A stretch of 64,000 bases of DNA. It comes from Acidobacteriaceae bacterium. GTDB taxonomy: Bacteria > Acidobacteriota > Terriglobia > Terriglobales > Acidobacteriaceae. The stretch lies in the NCBI GenBank assembly GCA_003134995.1, contig PLDC01000019.1, positions 335,920 to 399,919 on the forward strand, given 5' to 3'. The notes beneath the pieces are model-generated. The model was not told the DNA's origin. It did no database searches and worked only from the letters and a program-made list of their open reading frames with translations. Shown piece after piece: positions 27,270-36,271 of this stretch (positions are counted from its first letter, which is position 1; each line of letters begins with the position of its first letter). The position numbers and the translations under genes were made by a program.

Positions 27270-29885
27270 TTACGGTTCTTCCCAGTCTAGGGCGTAGACG
27301 TCGGAGGTTCCGGCGTCGCGGAAGAGTAGTGGGGAATCGTCGGGTGCTAGAGATAGCCACCCGTCAATGAAGTGGCCGGTATAGACAAAGTCCTTCAGGT
27401 CGGCGACGCGCTCGGTTTTGCCGTCGCTTAGGTGAATCTTCAGGACGGCACTCGCGCCGTGGGCGCTCAGGACGTAGAGGTACCGGCTGTCTTGAGAAAA
27501 ATTCGGCCAGGTGAGAAAGCCTTTCGCGAGCGCAGTCCATTTCTGGGATTGGAAGTTGAACAAGGAAAGTTCTGTCTCGTCGGCGGACAGTCCCACGAGA
27601 TATTTGCCGTCTGGCGACCACCGGGGCGAGTAGAGGCCTTGGGATCCGGGCACGGTTGAGACTTGGTGAGTGGTTAGATCAAGAATGTACATCCCCGGTT
27701 CGGTGTTTGCGGGACCGCTGCCAAAGACAATCTTGGTCCCATCCGGCGACCAGTTTGGATCCCATTGAGGACGTGGATCGTCGGGCACAAGTTCTCGAGC
27801 GTTTCCTCCATCGGGGGAAATTTCGAGGATTCTGGCAGGCTTCTCCGGCAGAGCTTGAGAAAAAATGATTTGCCGGCCGTCGGGTGACCAGCGCGGGTTT
27901 ACAGCGTAGGCAGGCGGGTAGGTCAGTTGGAGACGCTCGCTTCCATCCGCTTTGCTGCGCCACAGAATCCCCTCTGGAAATGTAACGTAGGCGACCCACT
28001 GGCGATCTTTGGAGAAGTCAAGGAACTCCGCCGAGATGCCTCCGAGAAATGGGGAGAACTGGCTGGACTTCGGATCGTATCGCACCATCTCGCCGCGGAA
28101 TGTCCGACCAATTACGAACAGCTTCTTGCCGTCCTTTGCTGGTAAGGGAAAACCCAACGACATTGGGCTGGAAGTCAATTGGACCGGTTTTAGTTCGGAG
28201 CGAAACAGGCTGTGCTTTTCGGAGTGCGCCCAGATTTGCCCGCCCGACGCGAAGAGGAAGTACTTTCCGTCGGCGGTCCAATTGTTGCTGCCCTCTCGGA
28301 ACGCGCGTTTGCTCCAGTCGAGGAGAATGGGGCGCAACTCGGTCCCGTTCGCGGAAACCTCCGAGATGGAACTCCTGTGGAGAGATTCCTCCCAAAGATC
28401 AAAGCGGAGATGACCGCTGTCTGGCGACCACACCAGAGAGGAGATTTGAGCAGCCTCTTTTATTGTGATCAGCTTGTGGGGTTCGCTGCCGTCGGCCTTG
28501 GCCAGGAATAAATCTTTCCCCTTGCTGTAGGCAAGCATTTTGCCGTCGCGCGACCATGCGGCGGAGTTTCCGGCTGTATCGCCCAATCTTCGCGGGGAAC
28601 CGCCCAGTACCGGCAGGGTCAACAGCGGGCCGGCGAGCGGATCGCCGTTGGCATCGATCAGCAGAAACTCCGAGCCATTCGGCGAAAGCGCGGCGGGCAC
28701 CATGTTGGCGGAGGGCATCGCTATTCGGATCGGCTCGCCGCCAGCGGTGGAAATCACACCAATGCTATGAGACAGCTCTGTACCCAGGGCGAGATACAGT
28801 CTGGAACCGTCGGTGGCAATGATCTGCTTGGGCTGCCCGTCGTGAGTAAGCTGGACGTAATTGGAAACTTTGGGGGCCGGTTCTGGCCGCGTCAAGAAAA
28901 ATGCGATCAGAGCTGCGCACAGGACTACTGCCGCTGCGGCCCCTGCAATTATGGTTGGCCGGCTGCCGGACTTTTTCTTTTCGGGCTGAATGGTGTGAGT
29001 GCTGGCGGAGATTGCTGAGTCCGACAACGTTTCGAGCGCAAAGGCTAAATCGTGCGCGGAGTGGAAACGCTGCTCTGCATTTTTCTCCAGGCAGCGATGC
29101 ACCACGCGCTGCAGGCCTGGCGGCGCGTTCGGCACGAGTTGCGAAATCGCCGGAGGATCCTCATTCAAAATCGCGGTCATAGTTTCCGCGGAGGTCGGCT
29201 TGCTGAACGTGCGCTTGCCCGTGACCATCTCGTACAGAATGGTGCCGAAGGCAAAGATGTCGGAGCGATGATCGGCCACGTGTCCGCGTACCTGCTCGGG
29301 CGACATATAGCCGACGGTTCCCATCACCGCGCCAGGTTCGGTGACTGCAGCGAGTGTCTGGGTTTTTTCATTCTCGGATGAGGCTGGCCCGGATGAGGCT
29401 GAAGGCGGCGTGAGTTTGGCCAAGCCGAAGTCGAGGATCTTGATCCGCCCATCTTTGGTGAGGAACAGGTTGTCGGGTTTGAGATCGCGATGGACGATGC
29501 CTTTGTCGTGCGCTGCGGCGAGGCCGTGGGCGATCTGCACCGCGTAGTCGATCGCGTTACGCGCAGGGATGGCTCCGCGAATCAGACGCGTGCCCAGCGT
29601 TTCGCCGACCAATAATTCCGTAACCATGTAAGACACACCTTGGTGCGTCGCCATCTGGTATACGGCAAGAATGTTGGGATGATTCAAGGCCGCCGCAGCT
29701 CGCGCTTCCTGCTCAAAACGGCGCAGCCGGTCCGGATTGGAGCTGACTGACTCTGGCAGGACTTTGATCGCGACCTCGCGATCGAGACGCGTATCGTGAG
29801 CGCTGTAAACTTCGCCCATTCCGCCCGCACCTAAGGGTGCGCGGATTTCATAGTCGCCGAGAATGGTTCCGGCAGCAAGGGCCAT
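27270..29885 (-). CDS. Serine/threonine protein kinase with PD40/TolB-like beta-propeller sensor
   Basis: 871 residues from the ATG at 29885, giving MALAAGTILGDYEIRAPLG; an upstream extension to 29954 has no family support. Kinase domain about 10-275: glycine loop GAGGMGEVY, VAIKVLP lysine, HRDLKPDNLF catalytic loop, DFGLAK, and GYMSPEQVRG activation segment. A transmembrane helix (TIIAGAAAAVVLCAALIAFF) follows near residue 330. The outside part is a propeller of WSPDG repeats (LVWSPDSGHL, PRWSPDGRQI, PNWSPDGTKI, PRWSPDGKYL). It probably transmits an extracytoplasmic signal by Ser/Thr phosphorylation; the ligand is unknown. Confidence 0.93.
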   Translation of the reverse strand: MALAAGTILGDYEIRAPLGAGGMGEVYSAHDTRLDREVAIKVLPESVSSNPDRLRRFEQEARAAAALNHPNILAVYQMATHQGVSYMVTELLVGETLGTRLIRGAIPARNAIDYAVQIAHGLAAAHDKGIVHRDLKPDNLFLTKDGRIKILDFGLAKLTPPSASSGPASSENEKTQTLAAVTEPGAVMGTVGYMSPEQVRGHVADHRSDIFAFGTILYEMVTGKRTFSKPTSAETMTAILNEDPPAISQLVPNAPPGLQRVVHRCLEKNAEQRFHSAHDLAFALETLSDSAISASTHTIQPEKKKSGSRPTIIAGAAAAVVLCAALIAFFLTRPEPAPKVSNYVQLTHDGQPKQIIATDGSRLYLALGTELSHSIGVISTAGGEPIRIAMPSANMVPAALSPNGSEFLLIDANGDPLAGPLLTLPVLGGSPRRLGDTAGNSAAWSRDGKMLAYSKGKDLFLAKADGSEPHKLITIKEAAQISSLVWSPDSGHLRFDLWEESLHRSSISEVSANGTELRPILLDWSKRAFREGSNNWTADGKYFLFASGGQIWAHSEKHSLFRSELKPVQLTSSPMSLGFPLPAKDGKKLFVIGRTFRGEMVRYDPKSSQFSPFLGGISAEFLDFSKDRQWVAYVTFPEGILWRSKADGSERLQLTYPPAYAVNPRWSPDGRQIIFSQALPEKPARILEISPDGGNARELVPDDPRPQWDPNWSPDGTKIVFGSGPANTEPGMYILDLTTHQVSTVPGSQGLYSPRWSPDGKYLVGLSADETELSLFNFQSQKWTALAKGFLTWPNFSQDSRYLYVLSAHGASAVLKIHLSDGKTERVADLKDFVYTGHFIDGWLSLAPDDSPLLFRDAGTSDVYALDWEEP

Positions 29886-30003
29886 GGTTGGCGATAAGTA
29901 TATCTTTACTGGCTGCAGGCTCTTGCAAAAACCGCAAGAGGCAGAGCCCCTCATTTATGATGGTGCCGGAAAGGTGCTTACACCTTATTTCTCAGGAATC
30001 GTT

Positions 30004-30744
30004 ATGGGTGACGATAGCTTTATTTCGGTGGCGACTGATGGCCGGTTGCGTGGCGAACTGGTGGAGCGGGGGTTTAGCCGGGGGCTTCGAGTTGATTTGG
30101 ACATTGCTCGGGCGATGGATGAGTTGGCGCGTGCGGCTTGGTCCATGCCTCGGGACAAGTATTACGACGGGGGCGATCGGTATCGTTCTTTGAATCGTGC
30201 TGGGGCTGAGATTGTTGAGGGCGGGGTGAAAGTTTGGTTTACGGAAGAGAGCACTCCTTATGTGCAGTTGAAGAAATACAACACGACCATCGGCGGGCAG
30301 CCGCGGGAGTACGCTCCGCTGGCGGCGGAGGTTGCTGGTTCCGTCGGGGTTCGCAAAATGATTGCTCAGCAGCTTTATTCGCTGCCGCTGTCGACTGTGG
30401 GGACGAAGTATCTGGTGAACGTCCACTTAATAAGGTTTACGGCTACGCCGGGACGGCCTTGCGACACTAGTCCGCCGGGGCTGCATAAGGACGGAGAGAA
30501 ATATATTGCTACGCATCTGGTGGGGCGATGCGGCGCTGATGGCGGGGAAGTCGTCATCACCGACAATGAGAAACGCGAAATGGATCGCTTCACGATGCGC
30601 GAGATGGGTGAGTCTTATGTGTTCGACGATGACCGCATCTGGCATATGTTGACGCCGCTGGCAGTGATGGAAGGCAATCAGTTTGCCTACCGCGACACGC
30701 TGGCATTCGATATGCTGCCCGAAGGTTGGGAGCCGGTGGGGTGA
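30004..30744 (+). CDS. 2OG-Fe(II) dioxygenase family protein
   Basis: 246 residues from the ATG at 30004 (AGGA upstream). The core matches the 2OG-Fe_Oxy_2 family that includes free amino-acid hydroxylases such as L-isoleucine dioxygenase. The iron facial triad is visible as His161-x-Asp163 in GLHKDGEKYIATHLVGR and His214 in DRIWHMLTPL, with YRDTLAFDML supplying an Arg for 2-oxoglutarate. The substrate cannot be told. It is divergent from the kinase gene, with 118 bp between starts. Confidence 0.75.
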   Translation: MGDDSFISVATDGRLRGELVERGFSRGLRVDLDIARAMDELARAAWSMPRDKYYDGGDRYRSLNRAGAEIVEGGVKVWFTEESTPYVQLKKYNTTIGGQPREYAPLAAEVAGSVGVRKMIAQQLYSLPLSTVGTKYLVNVHLIRFTATPGRPCDTSPPGLHKDGEKYIATHLVGRCGADGGEVVITDNEKREMDRFTMREMGESYVFDDDRIWHMLTPLAVMEGNQFAYRDTLAFDMLPEGWEPVG

Positions 30745-30776
30745 TGCGGGGCCGATCACCGCGCTCGATTATATTC

Positions 30777-31196
30777 TTAAGCTTTTATTTCTTGGGCCGA
30801 CTGGGTGCGGGCGCTGGCTGTGCGGCTGGCGGCTGTGCGGCTGGCGAGGCGGCGGGAGTGGTTGCGGGCTGAGTTTTGCCTCCGGCGGCTGGCGCGGGGG
30901 CCTGTGCCTTCCATTACGTCTTTGTGATTGCCGATCATGTTGCCGCTGTGGGTGGTTGTGGAGCCCTGGTTCTTGTCAGCTGCGACGCCCATCATCATGT
31001 CTTTGTGATTTCCCGACATGGTGCTTGGATGGGAGCCTTTGGCGGCTGCGTCCTTCTGGTTCTTCCCGTTCTGTGAGGTTGCGGGGTTGGCCGCGGGCTT
31101 GGATGAATTCGTCTGGGTCTTGCTGGGTGCGCCTTGCGACAGAGCAAAGGCGGAGAGAATTAAGGTTATGAGGAAAGTCTTCGAGAGGGTCGTCAT
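30777..31196 (-). CDS. Small secreted low-complexity protein, probably frameshifted near its C-terminus
   Basis: 139 residues as read, with a signal peptide (MTTLSKTFLITLILSAFALSQ) and a Lys/Asn/Ser-rich body with repeated GNHKDMM/GNHKDVM motifs. After MEGTGP the open frame becomes Arg/Ser-rich. The alternative frame reads APAAGGKTQPATTPAASPAA followed by a run of PPAAQPAPAP type, ending KK at a stop at 30785. That is typical for such proteins here, so a one-base insertion in the five-G run at 30896-30900 is likely. Function unknown. Confidence 0.6.
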   Translation of the reverse strand: MTTLSKTFLITLILSAFALSQGAPSKTQTNSSKPAANPATSQNGKNQKDAAAKGSHPSTMSGNHKDMMMGVAADKNQGSTTTHSGNMIGNHKDVMEGTGPRASRRRQNSARNHSRRLASRTAASRTASARTQSAQEIKA

Positions 31197-31305
31197 GCGG
31201 GCAAGAGTAGCCGTCTGAGAAGATTGGCCGCAAGAACTTTCTGACGTGGCTGGTGCCTTTGGTAACCAAGGTTAGGCGGCGCGACGGTTTGCGATTGGGG
31301 TGAGC

Positions 31306-31866
31306 CTACGCGGCTTTGTTCGCGGGATCGCCGGGTTCGTTGTTTGTATTATCTTTTTGTTTTTTAGCTTCCTTTTCAGCGCTTGGTGCCGGGGTCGGGT
31401 TCTCTTTCGGTTGCTGGTTTCCTTTGTCTTGCTGCGTGCCCGAACTTTGTTTTGTATCCGCACTTTCTTCGGCGGATGGCGCTTTGGCTCCAGATGTTTC
31501 GGGATTCTTCTTTTTCTGATTCTCTTTTGCTTCTCCTTCTTTACTTGCCTGAGAGGCCGGTTCGCTGGTGTCTGCGGGCTCAGTCGATTTCTTCTCAGCG
31601 GCTTCCTCTTTCTTTCCAGCTTTCTTTTCCGCCGCTTCTTCTTGCGGTTTGGCGGCGGAGGAGAGCAGATACTCCAACCGGACGCGGGCTGCGAGCCACC
31701 TTACGTTGCTGCCGTTTGCGGCCTGATCGAGATGGGCCGTGATTTCTTCGGGCGTGGCGATTCCTTTGTCTTTCAGCAACTGCAGGAGAGCTGAGGCTTT
31801 GGTGTCCAGGGCTTCGAGGGAGGGAAGCAGGTCGTCGAGTATTTGGCGGGAGGTGTTTTCGTCCAT
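31306..31866 (-). CDS. Hypothetical protein with charged low-complexity tail
   Basis: 186 residues from the ATG at 31866 (CGAGGAA upstream); the frame extends upstream to 31980 without support. The first 70 residues are helical (DENTSRQILDDLLPSLEALDTKASALLQLLKDKGIATPEEI). From about residue 75 the sequence is an Ala/Glu/Lys/Pro-rich disordered tail (EEAAEKKAGKKEEAAEKKST). No signal peptide. Not recognised; a cytoplasmic scaffold or nucleoid-type protein is possible but unsupported. Confidence 0.6.
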   Translation of the reverse strand: MDENTSRQILDDLLPSLEALDTKASALLQLLKDKGIATPEEITAHLDQAANGSNVRWLAARVRLEYLLSSAAKPQEEAAEKKAGKKEEAAEKKSTEPADTSEPASQASKEGEAKENQKKKNPETSGAKAPSAEESADTKQSSGTQQDKGNQQPKENPTPAPSAEKEAKKQKDNTNNEPGDPANKAA

Positions 31867-32021
31867 GATGGTTCCTCGCTGGAGTCGTCTGCGTTGGTAT
31901 TGGATGCGGGCGACGAGACAATGGTTCGCGGGGATCGCGTCCGGCGAAAGATTACTGCAACTCTTTCGGACGGCTGGCACTCTTAAGTCTAGGCGAAGCT
32001 GACTTTGCCTCAGGAGGACTT

Positions 32022-32591
32022 ATGGAAAGCGTGGTGGGAATTTTTCATTCAGTGGCTTCGGCGCAGCAGGCGGTTGAGGGGTTGTTAAGCGTGGGCGTGA
32101 AGAAGGGATCCATCATCTTTCTTAGCAGCGAGTCGCCGGAGCATAGCGCGGTGCTGGTGTCGACGGAGGAAAAGCTGGATAGCGTCCGTACGACCGACGC
32201 TGAAGATGATGGTATGGGGAAGGCGGTGGGTGCGCTGATGGGCGGAGCGGTGGGCGCGAGTGCGGGATTGGCGGGCGGGGCAGCAATTGCTAGCTTGTTG
32301 GTTCCGGGAGTGGGTCCGATATTTGCCATTGGTTTGGGTGCGGCCGCAGTTTTGGGATTGGGCGGCGCGGCGGCTGGCGCGAAGGCTGGCGACGTGGTTG
32401 AGCATGAGATGGAGGATGGCATTCCGAAAGATGATGTGCAGTTCTATCACGCGGCTTTGCGGCGCGGGCATTCGCTGGTGATTGCGAATGTGGACAGCGA
32501 GGAGCATTTGGAGAAGGCACGAAAAGTATTCAAGCAGAATGGCAGCGAGGATGTGGATACGCTGCGCAAGGAATTGCGGACGGCGGCTTAG
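32022..32591 (+). CDS. General-stress-type protein with glycine-zipper hydrophobic core
   Basis: 189 residues with a strong ribosome site (AGGAGGA, 5 bp before ATG). The N-terminal 45 residues (ESVVGIFHSVASAQQAVEGL, GVKKGSIIFLSS) resemble the YflT/GSP17M heat-induced stress domain. A long Gly/Ala-rich hydrophobic stretch follows (GKAVGALMGGAVGASAGLAG through GAAAVLGLGGAAAGAKAG), of glycine-zipper type and possibly membrane-inserting. The C-terminus (DDVQFYHAALRRGHSLVIAN, EEHLEKARKVF) is a second alpha/beta unit. The same domain order occurs at the N-terminus of the STAS protein at 41386-42264. Function unknown; a stress role is inference from the family name. Confidence 0.75.
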   Translation: MESVVGIFHSVASAQQAVEGLLSVGVKKGSIIFLSSESPEHSAVLVSTEEKLDSVRTTDAEDDGMGKAVGALMGGAVGASAGLAGGAAIASLLVPGVGPIFAIGLGAAAVLGLGGAAAGAKAGDVVEHEMEDGIPKDDVQFYHAALRRGHSLVIANVDSEEHLEKARKVFKQNGSEDVDTLRKELRTAA

Positions 32592-32600
32592 GGCTGGTTT

Positions 32601-32711
32601 CAGTTCTCAGTTCTCAGTTCTCAGTTCTCAGTTCTCAGTTCTCAGTCTCAGTTCTCAGTTCTCAGTTCTCAGTTCTCAGTTCTCAGTTCTCAGTTCTCAG
32701 TTCTCAGTTCT
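32601..32711. repeat. CAGTTCT heptamer tandem array
   Basis: Fifteen CAGTTCT units plus one shortened CAGTCT (32643-32648), just after the stop of the stress-type gene. It is the longest of the intergenic unit-of-seven arrays in the window. Confidence 0.95.
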
Positions 32712-32762
32712 GACTCACTCGTGGAGGGTTTGGCTTCGCCGACGACTTTCCGGATGCCAGTG

Positions 32763-34004
32763 TCAGCGATTGGCGGCGGGTGGTTGCTGCTGCGTTGTTG
32801 TTTGGATTGTTTGCAGACCGGTGGCGTCGAACGTGTAGGTTCTTACTTCGCCTTCATTGCCTTGGGCGGGGATTTCTTTTCCATTCAGAACGAAACTGAT
32901 GCCGGCGGAGTTGCCGGCTCTCACCACGATCTCATGCGTGGCGCGGATCGAGGTGTGCGCGGGCGCAATCAGGTTTTCGTGGGCGATGGGTTTGCCATCG
33001 GCCGCTAGCGAGACCCATGTTGTTTCGTTGGCGCGAATTAGCAGGGTGAAAGGAGGGGGCGGTTTTACCGTAGCGACCCGAGCCTTCGCGTGGACCGCTG
33101 GCGGTTTGGTTTCTGGCCGGGGCGAGGCTGGTAGCTTGGCGTCCAGTCTTGCGGCAGGTGTGGGTGCGGGCGTGGGTGCGGCTGGCGCGGGCGACGTTGG
33201 CGATTCGCGGTTTGTGGGCGGTACGGTGGGCGATGAGATCGGTGATGTAGATACTGTCTTTGCAGACGAACTGCTCTCGGGCGAGGCAGATCCGGCCGTG
33301 TGGGAATTGGTGGAAGCTGAGGTCTGAGTTGAGGGTTGAGCCGGGGCTGAAGCTCGCGGAGATTGAGTCGAGGCTACGGGTTGCGAAGCTGGCGCCGATT
33401 GGGCGTGGCGGCGAAAATTCCAGATGGCCAGAGCCGCGGTTATGACTAGCAAAGTTATCGCTAGCTTTCCCCATGGCACTGGGGCGGAAGATTGAACGGC
33501 TTGGTCGCCCGGGCTTCCGGCGGGATACTTCTGGGGGAAGCGCTCGCGCGGCTGAGGCGGGGAAATGATTGACGGGGGAAGATCTTTGTCCTGCGCCCGG
33601 GTGCCACGATCTTCGTGGTGAGCCTCGTCGACGGGGGCGTCGTCGATGTCGTCACTGCGAAGGCTATTCGCGGCGACGACATTTTCGCGAAGTTGGGGCG
33701 CGACCGGCGCACTGGGTCTACTCGCTGACGATCGGAAATCCGGCAGGATGGATTGCTGCTGGATCTGACTTTCGCGCAGGGCGGTGAGGTAATCGGCTAC
33801 GGCTTCTTCTTCGTTGAGTCCGATCTGGCGGGCGAAGGCGCGGACGAAACCTTTGTTGAAGACGCCGCCAGGAAGCTGGTCGAAGTGTTCATCCTCTAGC
33901 GCGCGCAGCATGCGGGTGCTGATCTTTGTGGTATTGGAGATGGCGTCGAGCTCGAGCCCGCGTTGCTCGCGCTGCTTGCGAAGTTTTTCTCCGAAGACTC
34001 CCAC
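32763..34004 (-). CDS. RodZ-like helix-turn-helix membrane protein
   Basis: 413 residues from a GTG at 34004, preceded by CAGGGAG at good spacing and giving VGVFGEKLRKQREQRGLELD, as RodZ proteins start; an ATG at 34037 is less likely. Order of parts: HTH_25 domain to about residue 75 (ISNTTKISTRMLRALEDEHF, GFVRAFARQIGL), linker, transmembrane helix near 190 (WGKLAITLLVITAALAIWNF), a Ser/Pro/Thr-rich periplasmic linker, and a C-terminal DUF4115 beta domain (FTLLIRANETTWVSLAADGK). It probably ties MreB to the membrane and helps set cell shape. The rest of the Mre cluster is not here. Confidence 0.85.
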   Translation of the reverse strand: MGVFGEKLRKQREQRGLELDAISNTTKISTRMLRALEDEHFDQLPGGVFNKGFVRAFARQIGLNEEEAVADYLTALRESQIQQQSILPDFRSSASRPSAPVAPQLRENVVAANSLRSDDIDDAPVDEAHHEDRGTRAQDKDLPPSIISPPQPRERFPQKYPAGSPGDQAVQSSAPVPWGKLAITLLVITAALAIWNFRRHAQSAPASQPVASTQSPRASAPAQPSTQTSASTNSHTAGSASPESSSSAKTVSTSPISSPTVPPTNRESPTSPAPAAPTPAPTPAARLDAKLPASPRPETKPPAVHAKARVATVKPPPPFTLLIRANETTWVSLAADGKPIAHENLIAPAHTSIRATHEIVVRAGNSAGISFVLNGKEIPAQGNEGEVRTYTFDATGLQTIQTTTQQQPPAANR

Positions 34005-34156
34005 TTTCGGCTCCCTGTTTGCGGACACAATAATCATAGGCGAAGGTTTGGGTGTACGCCATATCTGGCTTTGTTGGCTACGTTACTGTTGGTTAGCTAG
34101 AGACAACCAAAATCTTTAACACAGGGGACACAGAGGCGCACAGGGTAAACCTAAAT

Positions 34157-34552
34157 TCATCTTGCTAGCGTTATCGTGAGGTTTGCCTTGCAGGTTTTTG
34201 CGGGGTTGTCGAAGGCTGAACCTTGGCGGGTGCCTTCGAAGGCGCGGAAGAATAGTCCCTGGTTGGGTTTGTCGGGGAGTCCGATGAAACGGGCTTTGCC
34301 GGCGGCGTTGGTGCCGGCCTCTAGGTCCATTTTGTGGAGGTTCATGAATCCGTAGGTGAGGTGGACCTGGATTTTCGCGGCATAGACGGGCGCGCCGTCG
34401 GCATCGTTAACCGTGAAATCGGCGGTGCAGGCGCCGATGCCTGCGTCGATAACGGTGACGCTTTTGGGATCTGCGGGCGGGTTGTTTTGGTCTGGCAGCG
34501 TGGGCGCGAAAAGCGTCAGTAGGAGCATCGTGGCGGAAACTGGGAGTTTCAT
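34157..34552 (-). CDS. Small secreted protein, unknown function
   Basis: 131 residues with a signal peptide (MKLPVSATMLLLTLFAPTLP). The mature part reads as a small beta domain like carboxypeptidase-regulatory or transthyretin-type folds (CTADFTVNDADGAPVYAAKIQVHL, GTNAAGKARFIGLPDK) with a Cys near each end that could pair. No close family is recognised and no operon partner is evident. Confidence 0.65.
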   Translation of the reverse strand: MKLPVSATMLLLTLFAPTLPDQNNPPADPKSVTVIDAGIGACTADFTVNDADGAPVYAAKIQVHLTYGFMNLHKMDLEAGTNAAGKARFIGLPDKPNQGLFFRAFEGTRQGSAFDNPAKTCKANLTITLAR

Positions 34553-34860
34553 GTGTATTAAGGATACGCCTTGGATGAGAAATTCTTAGCCTTGGACTTG
34601 CTCGGATGCCATGGATTGAGGGCTTCGGGTTTCGGCTCTCGGGCTGCGGCAGAGCGCCTCGCTGCGCTTGGCTGGACCCTTCGACTCCGCTCAGGGTAGG
34701 CTGCCGAGGCGGTCGTCCCCACAGATTGTGATGATGGCTAACATCCCTGTGGCATTGGCTTTAGGGGTTCTGGTTACCAAGGTTCATTGCTCCTGCGGCG
34801 CTGCGCTCTTATACTTTTTGGAACTGCCACTCCGTCCAAACTGAGGTCAAGGGATCAGGA
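34553..34860. other. 308-bp spacer before the diguanylate cyclase gene
   Basis: No gene seen. Around 34676-34700 it contains an inverted form of the dispersed CTGAGCGGAGTCGAAGG-type repeat (CCCTTCGACTCCGCTCAGGG). Confidence 0.5.
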
Positions 34861-35913
34861 ATGTCCGAGGCCACCGGCACGCAACTAACCCGCCAGAGCC
34901 AGGAACTGACGATTTTCCACGATGTGGCCAAGGCGCTCACGTCTTCGCTGGATCTCGACTCCATTCTGCAGACGATCATGGAAAAGATGGGGGAATATTT
35001 CCGTCCGGACACGTGGTCGTTGCTGATGGTGGATGAGCAGCACGACGAACTGTACTTTGCCATTGCGGTGGGCGATGCGGCGGAGGCGCTGAAGAATGTC
35101 CGGTTGAAGGTGGGCGAGGGCATCGCGGGATGGGTCGCGAAGAATGGCGAGCAGGTGATCTCGACTGATGTGGAGCACGACCCGCGGTACGCGCGGCGGG
35201 TGGATGAGGTTACGCGGTGGGAGACGCGGTCGGTGATTTGCATGCCGCTGCGGTCGAGGCTGCGAGTGCTGGGCGTGATCCAACTCGTGAATGTGGACAT
35301 GGCGCACTTTAACGAGCAGGAAGTTTTTTTTCTGCGGGCGCTGTGCGACTATGCGGCGATTGCCATTGAAAACGCGCGCTGGGTGGAAAAAATTCAGGAG
35401 TTGACGATCACCGACGACTGCACCGGACTTTACAACGCGCGGCATTTGTATAAGACGCTCGATACCGAGGTCTACCGCTCGTCGCGTTTTGGATATGAGT
35501 TCAGCGTGCTGTTCATCGATCTCGACCATTTCAAAACGGTCAACGATACGCACGGGCATCTGGTGGGCAGCCGGTTGCTCGCGGAGATTGGCAACCTGGT
35601 GAAAGCGCAACTGCGCTTGATCGACTTTGCCTTTCGCTACGGAGGCGATGAGTTCGTGGTGTTGTTGCCGCAGACTGGGAAGGATTCGGCGCTGGTGGTG
35701 GCGAAGCGGTTGCGCGACGCGCTGCGTGCCACGACTTTCTGCCGCGACGAAGGAATCCGTTTGAATGTGAGCGCTTCGATTGGGCTGGCGACGTATCCGC
35801 ACGACGCGCGCGATGCGCACGACATCATCCGGCAGGCCGACGAGATGATGTATCTGGTGAAGAACACTACGCGGGATAATATTGGGATCGCTCAACGGGG
35901 AGTGATGAAGTAG
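34861..35913 (+). CDS. GAF-GGDEF diguanylate cyclase
   Basis: 350 residues, no membrane segment. An N-terminal GAF domain about 15-170 (IFHDVAKALTSSLDLDSILQ, GEGIAGWVAKNGEQVISTDV, RSVICMPLRSRLRVLGVIQL) senses an unknown small ligand. The GGDEF domain about 185-345 has DDCTGLYNARHL, DLDHFKTVNDTHGH, an intact GGDEF at 261-265, and an RxxD inhibitory site (RLID, 252-255) exactly five residues before it. It therefore should make c-di-GMP with product feedback. No c-di-GMP phosphodiesterase is nearby. Confidence 0.95.
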   Translation: MSEATGTQLTRQSQELTIFHDVAKALTSSLDLDSILQTIMEKMGEYFRPDTWSLLMVDEQHDELYFAIAVGDAAEALKNVRLKVGEGIAGWVAKNGEQVISTDVEHDPRYARRVDEVTRWETRSVICMPLRSRLRVLGVIQLVNVDMAHFNEQEVFFLRALCDYAAIAIENARWVEKIQELTITDDCTGLYNARHLYKTLDTEVYRSSRFGYEFSVLFIDLDHFKTVNDTHGHLVGSRLLAEIGNLVKAQLRLIDFAFRYGGDEFVVLLPQTGKDSALVVAKRLRDALRATTFCRDEGIRLNVSASIGLATYPHDARDAHDIIRQADEMMYLVKNTTRDNIGIAQRGVMK

Positions 35914-35951
35914 AAGGGCAGCTTCTAGCTTCTAGCTCCTGGCTTCTAGCT
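35914..35951. repeat. Heptamer array (GCTTCTA type)
   Basis: AGCTTCTAGCTTCTAGCTCC followed by TGGCTTCTAGCTT, directly after the diguanylate cyclase stop. A near-inverse array occurs at 60424-60463. Confidence 0.75.
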
Positions 35952-36050
35952 TGGGGCCCTCAGCGCCACGCTCTGCTTGAACAATCAATTTAAGAACAGT
36001 CTCTGTCTCTTCGAGCGCAACAGGGCACACAAATCGACATCATCTGATGC

Positions 36051-36056
36051 TATAAT
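36051..36056 (+). promoter_or_regulatory. TATAAT -10 box before vapBC
   Basis: A consensus TATAAT 17 bp before the VapB ATG. No good -35 box at the right spacing was seen. Confidence 0.35.
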
Positions 36057-36073
36057 CTGTGCTTGGAGTTCTT

Positions 36074-36271
36074 ATGCGAACTACCCTTGCGCTGGATGAT
36101 GATCTTGTACGCATCGCCCAGGAGTTCACCGGCGTCGAAGAGAAGACGGCCTTGGTGCGGGAAGCGCTCAAGGCGCTGATCGAGCGGGAGAGCGCCCGTA
36201 GGTTGGCGTCTCTGGGAGGCACGATGCCCGGGTTGAGGACCATTCCACGGCGCAGGGCGGGATCGCATTGA
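36074..36271 (+). CDS. vapB: VapB-type antitoxin
   Basis: 65 residues from the ATG at 36074 (GGAG 7-10 bp upstream), giving MRTTLALDDDLVRIAQEFTG. It is the ribbon-helix-helix type of antitoxin (TALVREALKALIERESARRL), with a basic tail (GLRTIPRRRAGSH) that would occupy the toxin. The stop codon overlaps the TTG start of the VapC gene. It probably represses its own operon and neutralises the toxin. Confidence 0.85.
   Translation: MRTTLALDDDLVRIAQEFTGVEEKTALVREALKALIERESARRLASLGGTMPGLRTIPRRRAGSH

Noticed and set aside
32601-32711. CRISPR array
   Set aside because: The unit is 7 bp with no spacers and no cas genes nearby; it is a simple tandem repeat.
34885-35895. Minus-strand open frame of 336 codons opposite the diguanylate cyclase
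   Set aside because: It mirrors the GAF-GGDEF gene, is rich in His/Arg/Gln and resembles nothing; it arises from high GC content.
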